Positions 12,450 to 23,415 of a DNA stretch of 64,000 nt are shown piece after piece. How positions within the stretch are numbered: the first letter of the stretch is position 1; each line of letters starts with the position of its first letter. The notes beneath the pieces were generated by a model, which was given only the letters and a program-made list of their open reading frames with translations, had not been told where the DNA came from and ran no database searches. A program made the position numbers and the translations under genes. The stretch is from Nageia nagi (Eukaryota > Pinophyta): assembly GCA_050084985.1 (NCBI GenBank), contig JBITNC010000001.1:160766001-160830000 (forward strand), given 5' to 3'.

Positions 12450-13122
12450 ATGGATAGTTTTGGTGCCTTCACTCAAAATTAACCTATTTGTCTTGGAAAG
12501 GAATTAAAAGATGACTATAGTCTAAAGCTAAGTATCCTCCCAATTTAGCAGTAAATTCTTTGGAAATACATATTTCAAACAAAGGTGGAAGATCAACCAT
12601 AATAATATCTTGGACAAGGACAACACAAATATCAGGGAAGGTATTCAAAGTTATTTAGACTCCTTTGACACTACCAACTACATCTACTGAAGAAGAATCT
12701 AATTGTATGACACCATAAATACATCTTGTAATATATAGCTTTATTTCATTTGCAACAACTTTAGGGATCATGGTTATTGCAGCTTTGATATTAATCATGT
12801 AGTTATTTACTACCCAACCTTTTAGTCTCTGATATAAATAGAAAGGTGGGGGCCTTATTATACCTATTAGATTTGGAGGGACATCATCAGACATTACAAA
12901 GATAATATTTCTTTCATTTACCATCTCTTTACTATTCCTTAACTTCAAGGCTTCTAGCAAAAGATCTAATTGATCTGGTATCTTTAATGCATCAAACATA
13001 GTCATCCTAGTAGTTTTCTTTAATTCTTTCATAATATTATATAGAGCACATGGGACAAACTTACTTGGTTCTGCTTGTTGATGTGTTCTAAAATGTTGAG
13101 TGGCCTTTTTTATGATAATCAA
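12450..13122 (-). pseudogene. Gypsy aspartic protease region (unit A)
   Basis: An open frame of 155 residues (13122-12655) plus its decayed continuation corresponds to the gag C-terminus and retropepsin. PPPFYLYQRLKGWVVNN leads into the active-site region, which reads YMINIKAAITMIPK, where retropepsins usually have D-[ST]-G-A. The Asp is Asn here; unit B keeps Asp (YMIDIKAIITLIPK) but shares the odd IK. KLYITRC and QLDSSSVDVVG follow. Protease would cut the polyprotein during particle maturation. Not functional as it stands. Confidence 0.7.
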
Positions 13123-13439
13123 TAATAAAAGAATACATTAATAGGTTAGGTCTCTCCTTTTTCGAGACTTATTTTCTAGTTGTAGTGGGGTTTGTTTTAA
13201 TCAAGGCATTATTACTCAAATTTTGAGAAATAGTACCTAGATTTTGAGAAATATTACCCAAATTTGATGAAACTTAATGCTATTGATTCTAAAATTGAGC
13301 TAAGGGAGCCTTAGCTTTCTTAGTTTCAAGTTACACTAGAATAGATGCTCAATTTTGTTGAGTGGATTAGGGTTGTTATGGAACTCTTGAAGAAGTAGCT
13401 CTAGTTTGAACATAATTTGCTTGCTCTCCAGCATATCTT

Positions 13440-14703
13440 GGAAGCCAAAAATTTACCATTATAAGATCAAGATTAGGATCTGATGTAGGTTCCACCATCT
13501 AGTTAGAATGTAACCCCAAATACTAATGTTGATACATCGCACATGAATATAAAAAATGAAGACTTGAATATGTTGTACACCATTTCATAATGCCAAGAGC
13601 AACACTATCTATAGAACTAGTCATAATAACATTTTTAATTATTTTAGGGATGTTTATTTGTTCTGGTTGGTTCACCTTGGGTTAGAGTCTAAGTTGATAT
13701 TGATTATCGTATCTTTTATAATTAAAACCATGATTCTACTTCTCTTGTAGAGTGAGCTTATTGGTTAGATTCTTGATAATTACCTCTAGCTACCTTATTC
13801 TTTCCTCTTCCTAAGATTTAGGATTAGCACCAATACTTATAGATGCATGAGGAGGTTATGTTGGTAACTAGTTCTAGACAATAGGTTTGGGAGGAGGTGG
13901 TAATGCTAGAACTCCAAGGTGAGCTATTTATGGAACTTATTTAGAAGGCAAATTCAAAAATAAAGGCATGATTATTTTAGGCTGCATCTTTTCAAAGGAT
14001 ACCAAGGTATGTTCTAAAATTTTTGTTATTTGTAAACATCCAAGAAGGTATCTCCTGACATAACAATGAGCATATTAAGGTCATGGAGGAAGGCCTTTCT
14101 ATAATACACCAAATCTTGTGCATTTGTTGGTCTAATCCTTACTAGTATATATTTCATGTTCTCACAAATTTGATATTGAAATCATTAATAGATTCATGAG
14201 GATGTCTTTTGATACATGCTATAAGGCTAAGGAACATGCTATCATCACCATCTGTAGCAAATATTTTAATCAAAGCTTGATATAACTCTCCCCATGAATT
14301 TATATATTGGGGGGTGAGAGTTCTAAACCACTCAACTACTTTGCCTTCAAAAGAGTGTGATAGTGACCTTGTCATTATAGTTTCATTAGTGATATCAAAG
14401 CTTAAAATCAATAAATATACATCTTGATAGTGATCATATGGTGTCTTACTAGAGACATCATACTTAGGCAAAACTTTGAAAGCTACTTGAGGTATGGGAG
14501 GGGAATTAGTAGCAACAACCAAAAGATGACCATTATTCCAAGCAAAAAAGTCTTCTAGTTGAGCCATACTTGGAGTATGGGTAGGGGATGAAGGGTTTTC
14601 TAGGATTGATTCAAATATGATTGATAATGAAATTACCCTTATGGGGACCAAAGGAGATACAACCTGAGAAATCTTTCACCTAGTCCTCCTATGAGGAACT
14701 GAC
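13440..14703 (-). pseudogene. Gypsy gag (unit A)
   Basis: Gag forms the virus-like particle that carries element RNA. The likely start is the ATG at 14703 (MSVPHRRTR, then a stop), about 220 bp inside the primer-binding site. The long open part (14651-14154) is a retrotransposon gag domain: YDHYQDVYLLILSFDITN, SHSFEGKVVEWFRTL, INSWGELYQALIKIF and HPHESINDFNIKF are its conserved stretches. A degenerate zinc knuckle (WCTTYSSLHFLYSC, second Cys changed to Tyr) lies near 13590. The region from about 13140 to 13440 is a poorly readable linker. Unit B has the equivalent gag at 22.6-23.1 kb. Confidence 0.8.
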
Positions 14704-14920
14704 ATCTCTTGAAATCTAAGCTATCTAAGGGAATTTTTGGCACTACTTCTATTTAGTTTACATTTTGGAGGTGCCAAGGTTCAAAATACTAATTGGTTGA
14801 TAGTAGAGTCACCAATAAAGTTAAAATAACCTTACAATCTTGAATGATTTAATTTATAGCCCACTAGACATGAATATCAAGCCTATCTACACCCACTAAA
14901 AATGGATTTAGTTCTCATCC

Positions 14921-14938
14921 CCTTAGAGGTGCCAAAAA
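14921..14938 (-). promoter_or_regulatory. Probable primer-binding site of unit A
   Basis: Read on the minus strand directly after the LTR end is TTTTTGGCACCTCTAAGG, with the usual TGGC(A/G)CC start of a Gypsy tRNA primer site. It fixes the LTR2 left edge at TG 14939. Unit B has a weaker copy at about 23398-23415. Confidence 0.55.
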
Positions 14939-16500
14939 TGGAACAACTACTATTGATTGGTATAGTCTAACCTTAGAGGGTTTGGTCTAGTCTTGTTATC
15001 CACTACCTACAATGGTAGGTTCTTTGAAAGAGTAGAGGGTGGTGGGAATGTGCTTATGTTGGTTTTCTGCTCAATCTGTAGTTTATAGATTGATTCCTAT
15101 CTATATTAAAGGTTTAAAGTAACTAGGAAGAAATGAAAAGGTAGAGAGTTGCAAGAAAGAGATAAGAAAATTGAAATGAAATTTAAAACAAGAAATATAC
15201 AACCTAGGCATTGAGCATAGGCAATAATCCATCCAGAATCAAGAATAACAAGCTATCTCACTCTTGGGATCTCATAATCATAATACATAACCATAATTTT
15301 AAGAAAACATCTCACACATAACATACACAAAAGCAATAAACAACCACTTATTGTAGGAGGGTAAATAATTGTCTATTTGTATTATAACATGTGAAAATAT
15401 CTTACAAATCTAAGCCAATTTGCTAAAATGTTTGACCTTTTTAATCTCTAAGAGTTGACTATTTATACATCTTCCCCCACTTGGGTGGTTGTATCTCATT
15501 AATATACATAATTATTTATCTTGAATGAAGTAATCAAAGCAACAATATTTATAATAAATACCACAACAGTGCCAAATTATATAGTGAATAAGTACTAACA
15601 CATGACCATCTAGGGATTTGTATTTTTTGAGCCGTTATGTACATATAGTCGCAATCTTTCTAACATGTCATTGACTATTTCATATTTAACCCTGTAGTTG
15701 ATTAAGGATAGTATTGCAGTTGATTGAATAAGTATTTGTTTACAAATTAATGGATATGATTTGGTAATATGCTCTATCGGTTGCTATCTACTTCTCTACA
15801 ACTATTTATGATCCATACTATAGATGTGAGTAATCATAGTAATGGTGGTTGGTAAACACTATGTCAACTTGATTTGAGAAGAAATTGCCATTGCTATATG
15901 GAAATAAGTTGGAGTGAACACATTAATAAGGCCCCAAGGGTCAAACACTTAAGATAATGTGGACCTGAGTGTTACTTCTTATGCATTACTCTTGTCTTAG
16001 TCTGGCAGGTACTACTTTCTTTATCTAGGCTTTATTGATGTTCTAGCTCTTCTAGGACCCATTGATTTTGGCCAAAAACTATGACATCATTGCTCAAAAT
16101 TGATGGGTTCTATTTGATGTCTTCATGAATCTTCACCTAGTATTGCTTGTTTTAAGACCCATTGATTTTAGCCAAAAATTGTGATATCATCACTCAAAAT
16201 CAATAGGATCTATTTGATTCTTCATGAATCTTCACCCGCTTCTAGATAATTATATTTACACAACTCTTAGATACTTATATTTACACAAATCTTGGACACT
16301 TGTATTTTCACAAATCCTAGACACTTCTATTTACACAACTCTTGGACACTTTTATTTACATAATTCTCAAACACTTGTATTTACACAACTCCTTAACACT
16401 TGTATTTACACACCTCCCAAACACTTGTATTTATACAACTCCCATACAATCCAAGGGAATGAAATTAAAATATAAAGAATTTGAGAAAATAATAAAAGAA
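14939..16500 (-). repeat. LTR2, shared by Gypsy units A and B
   Basis: It serves as 5' LTR of unit A and 3' LTR of unit B, with no second LTR between the two. It matches LTR3 along its length, including CTATTTGTATTAT and TTGACCTTTTTAATCTCTAA stretches, the 100-bp repeats (two copies from 16056) and the ~25-bp repeats (about 16233-16445). The left edge rests on the primer-binding site and a TG; the right edge is approximate. Confidence 0.7.
16056..16445. repeat. LTR2 tandem repeats (100-bp, then ~25-bp)
   Basis: Two 100-bp units (from about 16056 and 16156) are followed by about eight 25-bp units. This is the same pair of repeats as in LTR1 and LTR3, with one fewer 100-bp unit. Confidence 0.9.
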
Positions 16501-16533
16501 TGATTTTGTATTACCCCAATTCAGAGTGTAATT

Positions 16534-19078
16534 TTGAAAGAATACAATATTTTGATAGCTCTTTGTGGTTTCTACCTGTTGGAGAATGGGTTCCACTACT
16601 TATTGCTTCTAGTAGCTTGTTTAGATGTAGACTTGGTAGAGGTCTTAGGCATTGGAATCAGCTCTACTAGGAGGAATGGGTGCATCTTTTTATTTATATC
16701 CTTAAGATCTTTATATTTAATATGTGATAGGATAAGGGATGCTTTAATCTTCACTGTATCTACTCTAATCCCTATTAGAACATTTTCTAGCCTTTTGGCA
16801 TGTAAGAATCTTATGATTGCCTCTTGAGTAAGCTCATTTATTTACTATAAATCTGAGATTTGCTTCTCAAAAAGGATTATTGAAGAAATTTAGTGGTATT
16901 GGCTACCTAATTAATAGCACTACCCTGTACATTTTGTTTTTCCCATAATTTGAGAGCTTTCATCTCAATTAAAGAATTATGGAATTTACTAATAAATCCT
17001 ATCTCTATTATGAGATGATGTTTATCAATATCCATGTTGAACACCAAAGTTTGGAGTTCACATATATGTTGAATCCTCCTTAAATACAAATATCTTGGTA
17101 TGGGAGTGATCGTTGTTATGTCCTTTTCAATCAAGACCCTTAACTAGCTCTAATTTTCTCTAAGACTGACCTGGGTATGTCTAGCACTAGCTAATGGAGA
17201 GCAATTTGAGTGTTAAACTACTTGATTGCTTGTAATGTTTGTTCCTTTAGTAGATGCAAGTGTGATAATGTTACTATTATCTCTTCAACTTGCTCCACCA
17301 AGAATTTTTTAAAATCTTGTATGAGCAACAATAATTTTGAATTGTCATCAAATAAGACTTTATTAGTACCAATGATAGTTTGTAGCTCGGCCTCAACTTG
17401 CTTAACCTTCTGAGCATCTATGATTGTAGCCTAAGCTTTAAGATCTTCTATTATTTGATTTGTAGTATCTAGCTCAGCTTTTGTTGTTGTTAATATCTTA
17501 TCAAATTCTAACTTTTTCTTATCAAGATTTGCAATTAAGTTTTTATTTTTATTCTACAACCCAGCTACTATTTTATATTTAAGGAAGCAATATTTCTTGT
17601 ATTGATCTATTTTTTTATTTAATTTCTCTATTTTATTCTCCATTACTTAAAGACTTTTTCCAGCTACCATTGAAGTATTTACAAGAAATCTTGACTGGTC
17701 AATTGCTGGGGCACTTTTCATGCTTATCAATTATTATCATGGGAGTAGTGTCCAATTACCCTTCTTTAAAAGGCATCAATGCTATCTTAATATCTCCTAT
17801 TTTAGTCACTTTGCTCAAAATTCTTGACTCTTGCTCAAAGAGCATAGGAGGCTTATTTACAAAAGTTGCCCAATCAATGGGTTGTATAATTTATGTAGAA
17901 AAAATAGATTTTATTTCCTCTTGCAAGGCTTTTGGAATTAAAGAATGGGGAGGAGTGATTACACTTGAAGTAGATGTCATGACCTATTGGGTCAGTTGTG
18001 ACTACTTGGAAGGTGTTAGATCTTGAATTTCTATTTCTTTCTCTACCTCTTCCATGACCTTGTCATCATCATTAGCTTTTTCCATTGGGTTAGAGTCCTT
18101 TTTCTTTTTATATTCATCATTATCATCATCACCATCATTACTCGATCCTCCTCCAAGTATAGCTATTATAGATCTATTGGCTCCAAGTATGCTTCCCCCA
18201 CCTTGTTGAATTTGGGTTTGTTCTTTTTTCAAGGTTTGTTCTTGCATCTGATCTTCTTGTGTAGCATCAATGCTTGCATCTTGAGGCTCTCTTAATTCTT
18301 CTATATTAAAAAATTTTACCTCTTTCATCACTACCTTTGGAATTCCTTCTACAACTTTTCAAGGAGGAGGTGCAATCCTTTGTGATTATGACCTTGTCTG
18401 AGTGGTGTGGGACTTTTTTCCAAGCCTTTCTTCCTTCTTCAAGGTTTGTTTTTTTTTAGCAAGAGTTTGATTCTCCTTTTATTCTTTGGAGAAGACTCCT
18501 GAGAAGAGGTAGTAGTGTCTGAGGGATTTTGCTCTCCCTTTTGTGGAAGTTCTATGAAGTTGGATGGTTGTCCTACCTATACTGGCCTTACTCTTATAGT
18601 AGATTTTCCTTGAAATTTAGATGGAAGGGCTTTTCCCAACTCTGGTAAGGAATCTTTGGAATATTCACCCTCCTAGAACTTATCATATTTGAATTTTTCA
18701 AATAATTCACTTTCAATGTGGTGAATTTTTGTTGTATACTCAAATCAAAACTTTGTAAAATAATAAATTTTATTAGGGCCCCACCCAAGATTTGTTAGTT
18801 GGGTGAGGACTTCTGGGTTGAGGACAAAATCTTTCTACTTATATTCATAATTTCTTTATTTCCTTATCCCCTCAAGGGCCATTCAATATTTATTTAGGGA
18901 TTTGAATTCCCAATCAGGGTACATTTCTACCTTTTGCTTAATCTTATTTTCAAAATACTCTACATGAGGCCTACTCTCATGGATAAAAGTTGGATGTTTT
19001 TTACTTGACCTTATTACTTAGGTCATTTCTCTTAAAGGGTCATACATCCATGGAACTTCCACCATATCTAATTTAAAA
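16534..19078 (-). pseudogene. Third ORF: acidic linker plus long coiled coil (unit B)
   Basis: Homologue of the 6.06-8.59 kb ORF of unit A. The best-preserved part (18331-18002) is highly charged: TLKKEQTQIQQGG, SSNDGDDDNDEYKKKK and EEVEKEIEIQDLTPSK. From about 17642 leftwards the translation is a long run of Lys/Glu/Leu/Ile heptads (MENKIEKLNKKIDQYKKY, DKKKLEFDKIL, KAELDTTNQIIEDLKA, QVEAELQTIIG), which reads as a continuous coiled coil of well over 100 residues. The piece at 17134-16907 begins MIEKDITTITPIPRYLYLRR. The function is unknown and I recognise no family. Self-association or RNA-particle structure would be plausible for such a protein but is only inference. Confidence 0.65.
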
Positions 19079-19170
19079 TTCTATACAAGGAAATCTACTA
19101 TGCTATCTTTACAACCTATCTAATTTAAAATTTTGTACTAGGAAATCTACTATGCTATCTTTACAACCTA
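19069..19170. repeat. ~51-bp tandem duplication at the unit B deletion junction
   Basis: The stretch starting ATCTAATTTAAAATT and ending TATCTTTACAACCT occurs twice in a row and ends exactly where the integrase deletion begins. Unit A has one copy. Confidence 0.85.
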
Positions 19171-20090
19171 GCTCTTTTTATTTCTTTGAAGGCTACTTTT
19201 GCTTCACATGACCAAGAAAATATAGCATCTTTTTTATCATTGAAGTGATTAGGGATACAATTTCTAAAAAATTGTTGATGAATTTTCTAGCAAAATTGAT
19301 TTGATTAAGAAATGATTACAAGGCTTTCTTATTGAAAGGAAGTGGCAATGCTTCTATAGCTTTTACTCTATCTAGATCCATTGCTAGTCCCTCCTTTGAG
19401 ACAATATGGCCAAGTAATGTTCTTTGTTTGACCATAAAAATTGAATTTATTGAAATGCCAAATTTCATGCATCTTTCAAAAACTTATCTAAGATGTTTCA
19501 GATGATCCTTTCTACTTCTAGAGAAAACTATGATATCATCTAGATAGATCAGCATAATCTTATTTATTAGTTTGCCAAATGCATGATCCATGGCCCTTTG
19601 AAAAGTATCTCTCCAATTAGAAAGACAAAAAGGCATTCTTTGGAAAGTAAATGTCTCCCATTTAGTAGTAAATGCAATTTTGTATCAATCTCCATCTTTC
19701 ATCCAAATCTAGTTAGATCTTGAGTAACCATCAATCATTGAAAAATAGCAAGCTTTGGCTATTGTATATATGATCTGCTCCATAGGAGGGAAAGGATAAT
19801 TATCTTTGAGAGATACTTGATTCAAACTTTTGAAATCAATACAAAGTCTAATTTCTCCACTTTTCTTTCTAATAGGAACTAGATTTGTAACCTAAGAAGA
19901 ATGCTTGATAGGATAACTAATTTTTGAATCAAGCAACTTGATCAATTCTTATTTTATAGCTTCCTCTATTTTTGGGTTTACTAGTCTTTATTTTTGCCTG
20001 TATGGCTGGACATATCAATTGCATGTTAGATGACACTTCTATTATATGTCTTAATATCATCATACATTTAGGCAAATACTTGAGAAAGCT
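19171..20090 (-). pseudogene. Gypsy reverse transcriptase (unit B)
   Basis: Broken RT homologous to unit A. The same RT blocks can be followed on the minus strand from about 20000 leftwards, including the region matching the YLDD box near 19550 and the thumb near 19400. The Gypsy RNase H is cut off at the deletion junction (19171), leaving only its first part. With no integrase next to it, unit B could only have moved with proteins supplied by another copy. Confidence 0.8.
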
Positions 20091-20479
20091 CATCATAAAT
20101 TTGAGACAACAACTTTTTCTATATTAGAACACTTTGAACCGACTTTTACATACTAGGTTCTACTTCTAGTTCAACATAATTCTCCTTAAGGATGGCCAAA
20201 GACTTAGCATTTTGAACATCTTCTCAATCAAAAAATCTTTCAAAAGAGATCAATCCTTTTGGTATAACATTATTTCTTAGTTGAATAATATTTGATTCTT
20301 GAAAATAATTAGATAGTTCCTGAATACCAAAGGTGTGAGCCACTACTTCATCCAAAAGGAGGTTACTAATATGCTCATCAAAGTTGAATACTTGCTAGAA
20401 GTTTGTAGTATCAAGTACTGAGGGCCTACATTTAACTTTGACTCTAAGAGCTCCTCTTTTATAATGAGTAGGAATATAA

Positions 20480-20900
20480 CATTCCCCTCTTCTAGCAAAT
20501 ACATTAGCTATTTTGTTGTACCTTATAGGAATAGATATAAAATTGATAACAAAGAATGAATCCAATACATCTCACACTCTATTTCTATAGGTATTCAGAT
20601 AATGTTATTTTGCATTAATCTAGTTTTAGACTTGCTTTATGACCAATTCTAAATCACCATGGACAATTAGACACCTGATGCCTATACTAATTACTTTAGA
20701 TAACCCTAAACAAAGGGCTTCATACTCAGTAACATTATTTATACAATTCCATATGAATTAGAAGTAGAATCTTTTCATATTTTCCTTTGGAGATTTGAAT
20801 ACCACTCCAATTCCACATCCATGTCTACATCGAGATCCATCAAAGTACATTATTCATATCTCATTTTCTTTATTAGCTATGACTGATATTGGATGAGTAT
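20480..20900 (-). pseudogene. Extra RNase H between protease and RT (unit B)
   Basis: The same placement as in unit A. MYFDGSRCRHGCGIGVVF holds the first Asp; the second position reads ENMKRFYF, with Lys in place of the Glu seen in unit A; LIVHGDLELVIKQV keeps the next Asp. The C-terminal part (IPIRYNKIANVFA) has lost the last Asp (Asn). It is therefore more decayed than the unit A copy. Confidence 0.8.
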
Positions 20901-21039
20901 TTTCATAAAAATAATAATTTTCCATGTTAGCATCTGTGACCTAATAATTGAGATCATTTGTTGAAAGAAATTTAGTTGTTAGTAGCGATTCCCTTAGTGT
21001 GTCTCTTTCAAATATTTTCACTGGTTATCGACCATTCAT

Positions 21040-21720
21040 ACATTCTTTCTTAATGATCTTATTGAGATGGATAGTTTTGGTGTCTTCATTCAAAATCTTA
21101 ACCTGTTTGTCTTAAAAAGGAAGTAGAAGATGACTATAGTCTAAAGCTAAGTATCCTTCCAATTTAGTAATAAATTCTTTGGAAAGACATATTTTGAACA
21201 AAGGTGGAATATCAACCATAATATTATCTTGGAAAACATAAATATCAAGGAAGGTATTAAAAGTTATTAGACTCCTTTAACACTACCAACTACATCTACT
21301 AAAAAAGAATCTAATTGTATGACCATCAATACATATTGTAATATATAGCTTCATTTCATTAGCAATAGCTTTAGGGATTAGGGTTATTATAGCTTTTATA
21401 TCAATCATGTAGTTATTTACTACCCAAATTTCTATTCTCATAGATAAATAGAAAGGTGGGGCCTTGTTATACCTATTAGAGTTGAAGGGACATCATTAGA
21501 CATTGTAAAGATAGGATTTACTTCATTTACCCTTTTTTTACTATTTCATAACTTCAAGGCTTATTGCAAAAGATCTAATTGACTTGGTATCTTTAATGAA
21601 TCAAACATATTTAGTTTAAGAGTTTTTTTTAATTCTTCCACAAATATTGTACAGAACACATGGGACAAACTCACTTGGTTTTGCTTTTTGATGTGTTTTG
21701 AAATGTTGAGTGGCCTTTTT
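21040..21720 (-). pseudogene. Gypsy aspartic protease region (unit B)
   Basis: Matches the unit A protease region. The active-site stretch (about 21410-21370) reads YMIDIKAIITLIPK, followed by NEMKLYITIC. The catalytic Asp is kept but the usual S/T-G after it is IK, as in unit A. Frameshifts interrupt the rest. Confidence 0.65.
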
Positions 21721-22019
21721 TTTATGATAATCAATAATAAAATGATACTTTAACCTACTAGGTCTCTTCCTCTACAATACTTGTTTTCTAGTTGCAGTGA
21801 GATTTATTACCCAAATTTTGAAAAATAGGACTTGGATTTTGAGAAATAATACCTAGATTTTATGGAACTTCATATTGTTGATTTTGAGATTGAGCTAAGG
21901 GAGCCTTATCCTTATTAGGTTCATGTTGTATTGGAATAGATGTTCAATTTTGCTAAGTGGCTTAGGGTTGCTATAGAACTATTAAGTAGCTCTAATCCCA
22001 CCATCTAGTTAGAATGTAA

Positions 22020-23165
22020 CCTCAAATACTAATGTTGATACATTGCACATGAATCTAGAAAATGAGGAGCTAAACATTGTGGACACCATTTCATAATGTC
22101 AAAAGTAACACTATCTACAGAACTAGTCATAACAACATTTTCAATTATTTTAGAGATGTTTATCTATTCTAGCTAGTTCACCTTGGGCTAGAATCTAGGT
22201 TGATATTGATTATCATATATTTTATTATTAAAACCATAATTCTACCTCTCTTGCAAAGTGAGCTTATTGTTTAGATTCCTAATAGTTACCTCCAACTACC
22301 TTATTCTTTCCTCTTCTTGAGATTTAGGATCAGCACTAGTACTTATAGATGAAGAAGAAGGTAATGCTAGTAATTGGTTCTAGATAATAGGTTTGGGAGG
22401 AGGTGGTAAGGCTAGAACCCCAAGGTGAGCTATTTATGGAGCTTGTTTAGAAGGCAAATTCAAAAATAAAGGCATGATTATTCTAGGTTGAATCTTTCTA
22501 GAGGACACCAAAGTATGTTCTGATATTGTTGCTATTTGGTAAACATTCAGGAAGGTATCTCCTAATATAATAATGCACATATTGAGGTCATGGAGGAAGG
22601 CCTTCCTATAATACAATTGGTATAGATTTCCATGTTCTCTCAAATCTAATATTGATATCATCAATGGATTCATGAGGATGGCTTTTAATACATGCTATAA
22701 GGATAAGGAACATGCTATCATCACCATCTATAGCAAATCTTTTAATCAAAGCTTGACATAACTCTCCCCATGAATTTATAGTTTGGGAGATGAGAGTTTT
22801 AAACCACTCAATTGCTTTACCTTCAAAAGAGTGTGATAGTAACCTAGTCATTATGATTTCATTAGTGATATCAAAGCTTGAAGCCAACAAAGATACATCT
22901 TGATAGTGTTCATATAGTGTTTTACCAGAGCTATGATACTTAGATAAAACTTTGAAATTTGATTGAGGTATGGGATGGAAATTAGAAGCAACAACCAAAG
23001 GATGGCCATTATTCTAAGCAATAAAGTCTTTTGGTTGAGCCATAATTGGAGCATGGGTATGGGACAAAGGATTTTTTGGGATTGATTCAAATACGATTAA
23101 CAGTGGAATTACCCTTATGGGGACCAAAGGAGATACAACCTAAGAAATATTTCACCTTGTCCTCC
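22020..23165 (-). pseudogene. Gypsy gag (unit B)
   Basis: The best part (22998-22606) reads TLYEHYQDVSLLASSFDITN, SHSFEGKAIEWFKTL, INSWGELCQALIKRF and HPHESIDDINIRFERTW, a retrotransposon gag domain matching unit A. The region 22020-22600 is the decayed C-terminal part with the zinc-knuckle region. Frameshifts separate the N-terminal piece (23090-22990). Confidence 0.8.
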
Positions 23166-23415
23166 TATGAGGAACTAATAGCTTTTAAAATCTAGGCTAT
23201 CTAAGGGAATTTTTGGCACTACTTCTAGTTAGTCTACATTCTAGAGGTGTCAAGGTTCAAAATACTAATTGGTTCATAGTAGAGTCACCAATAAGGTTAA
23301 AAGAACTTTACAATCTTGGAGGATTTAATTTATACCCACCATACATAGCTATCAAGCCTATCTACACCTACTAAATATGAAATTTAGTTCACATCCCATT
23401 GGGCATGCCAAAAAT

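Larger units (their letters stand above)
6025..14938 (-). mobile_element. Gypsy unit A, internal region
   Basis: An 8.9-kb internal region of a Gypsy-type LTR retrotransposon on the minus strand, bounded by LTR1 on its 3' side and LTR2 on its 5' side. Domain order is gag, protease, an RVT_3-like RNase H, reverse transcriptase, RNase H, integrase, and a long third ORF. An extra (archaeal-like) RNase H is known from the Tat group of plant Gypsy elements, so a Tat relative is the best guess. Every domain carries stops or frameshifts, many compatible with C-to-T decay. Confidence 0.85.
16501..23415 (-). mobile_element. Gypsy unit B, internal region (integrase-deleted)
   Basis: The minus-strand internal region is homologous to unit A but 2 kb shorter. 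Gag, protease, extra RNase H, reverse transcriptase and the third ORF are present in the same order. At 19170/19171 the sequence jumps from the third-ORF side directly into the RNase H side; the equivalent of 8636-10538 in unit A (all of the integrase and the end of RNase H) is missing. By eye roughly one base in ten differs between A and B, so the duplication is not recent or one copy is a relative rather than a sister. Confidence 0.85.
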
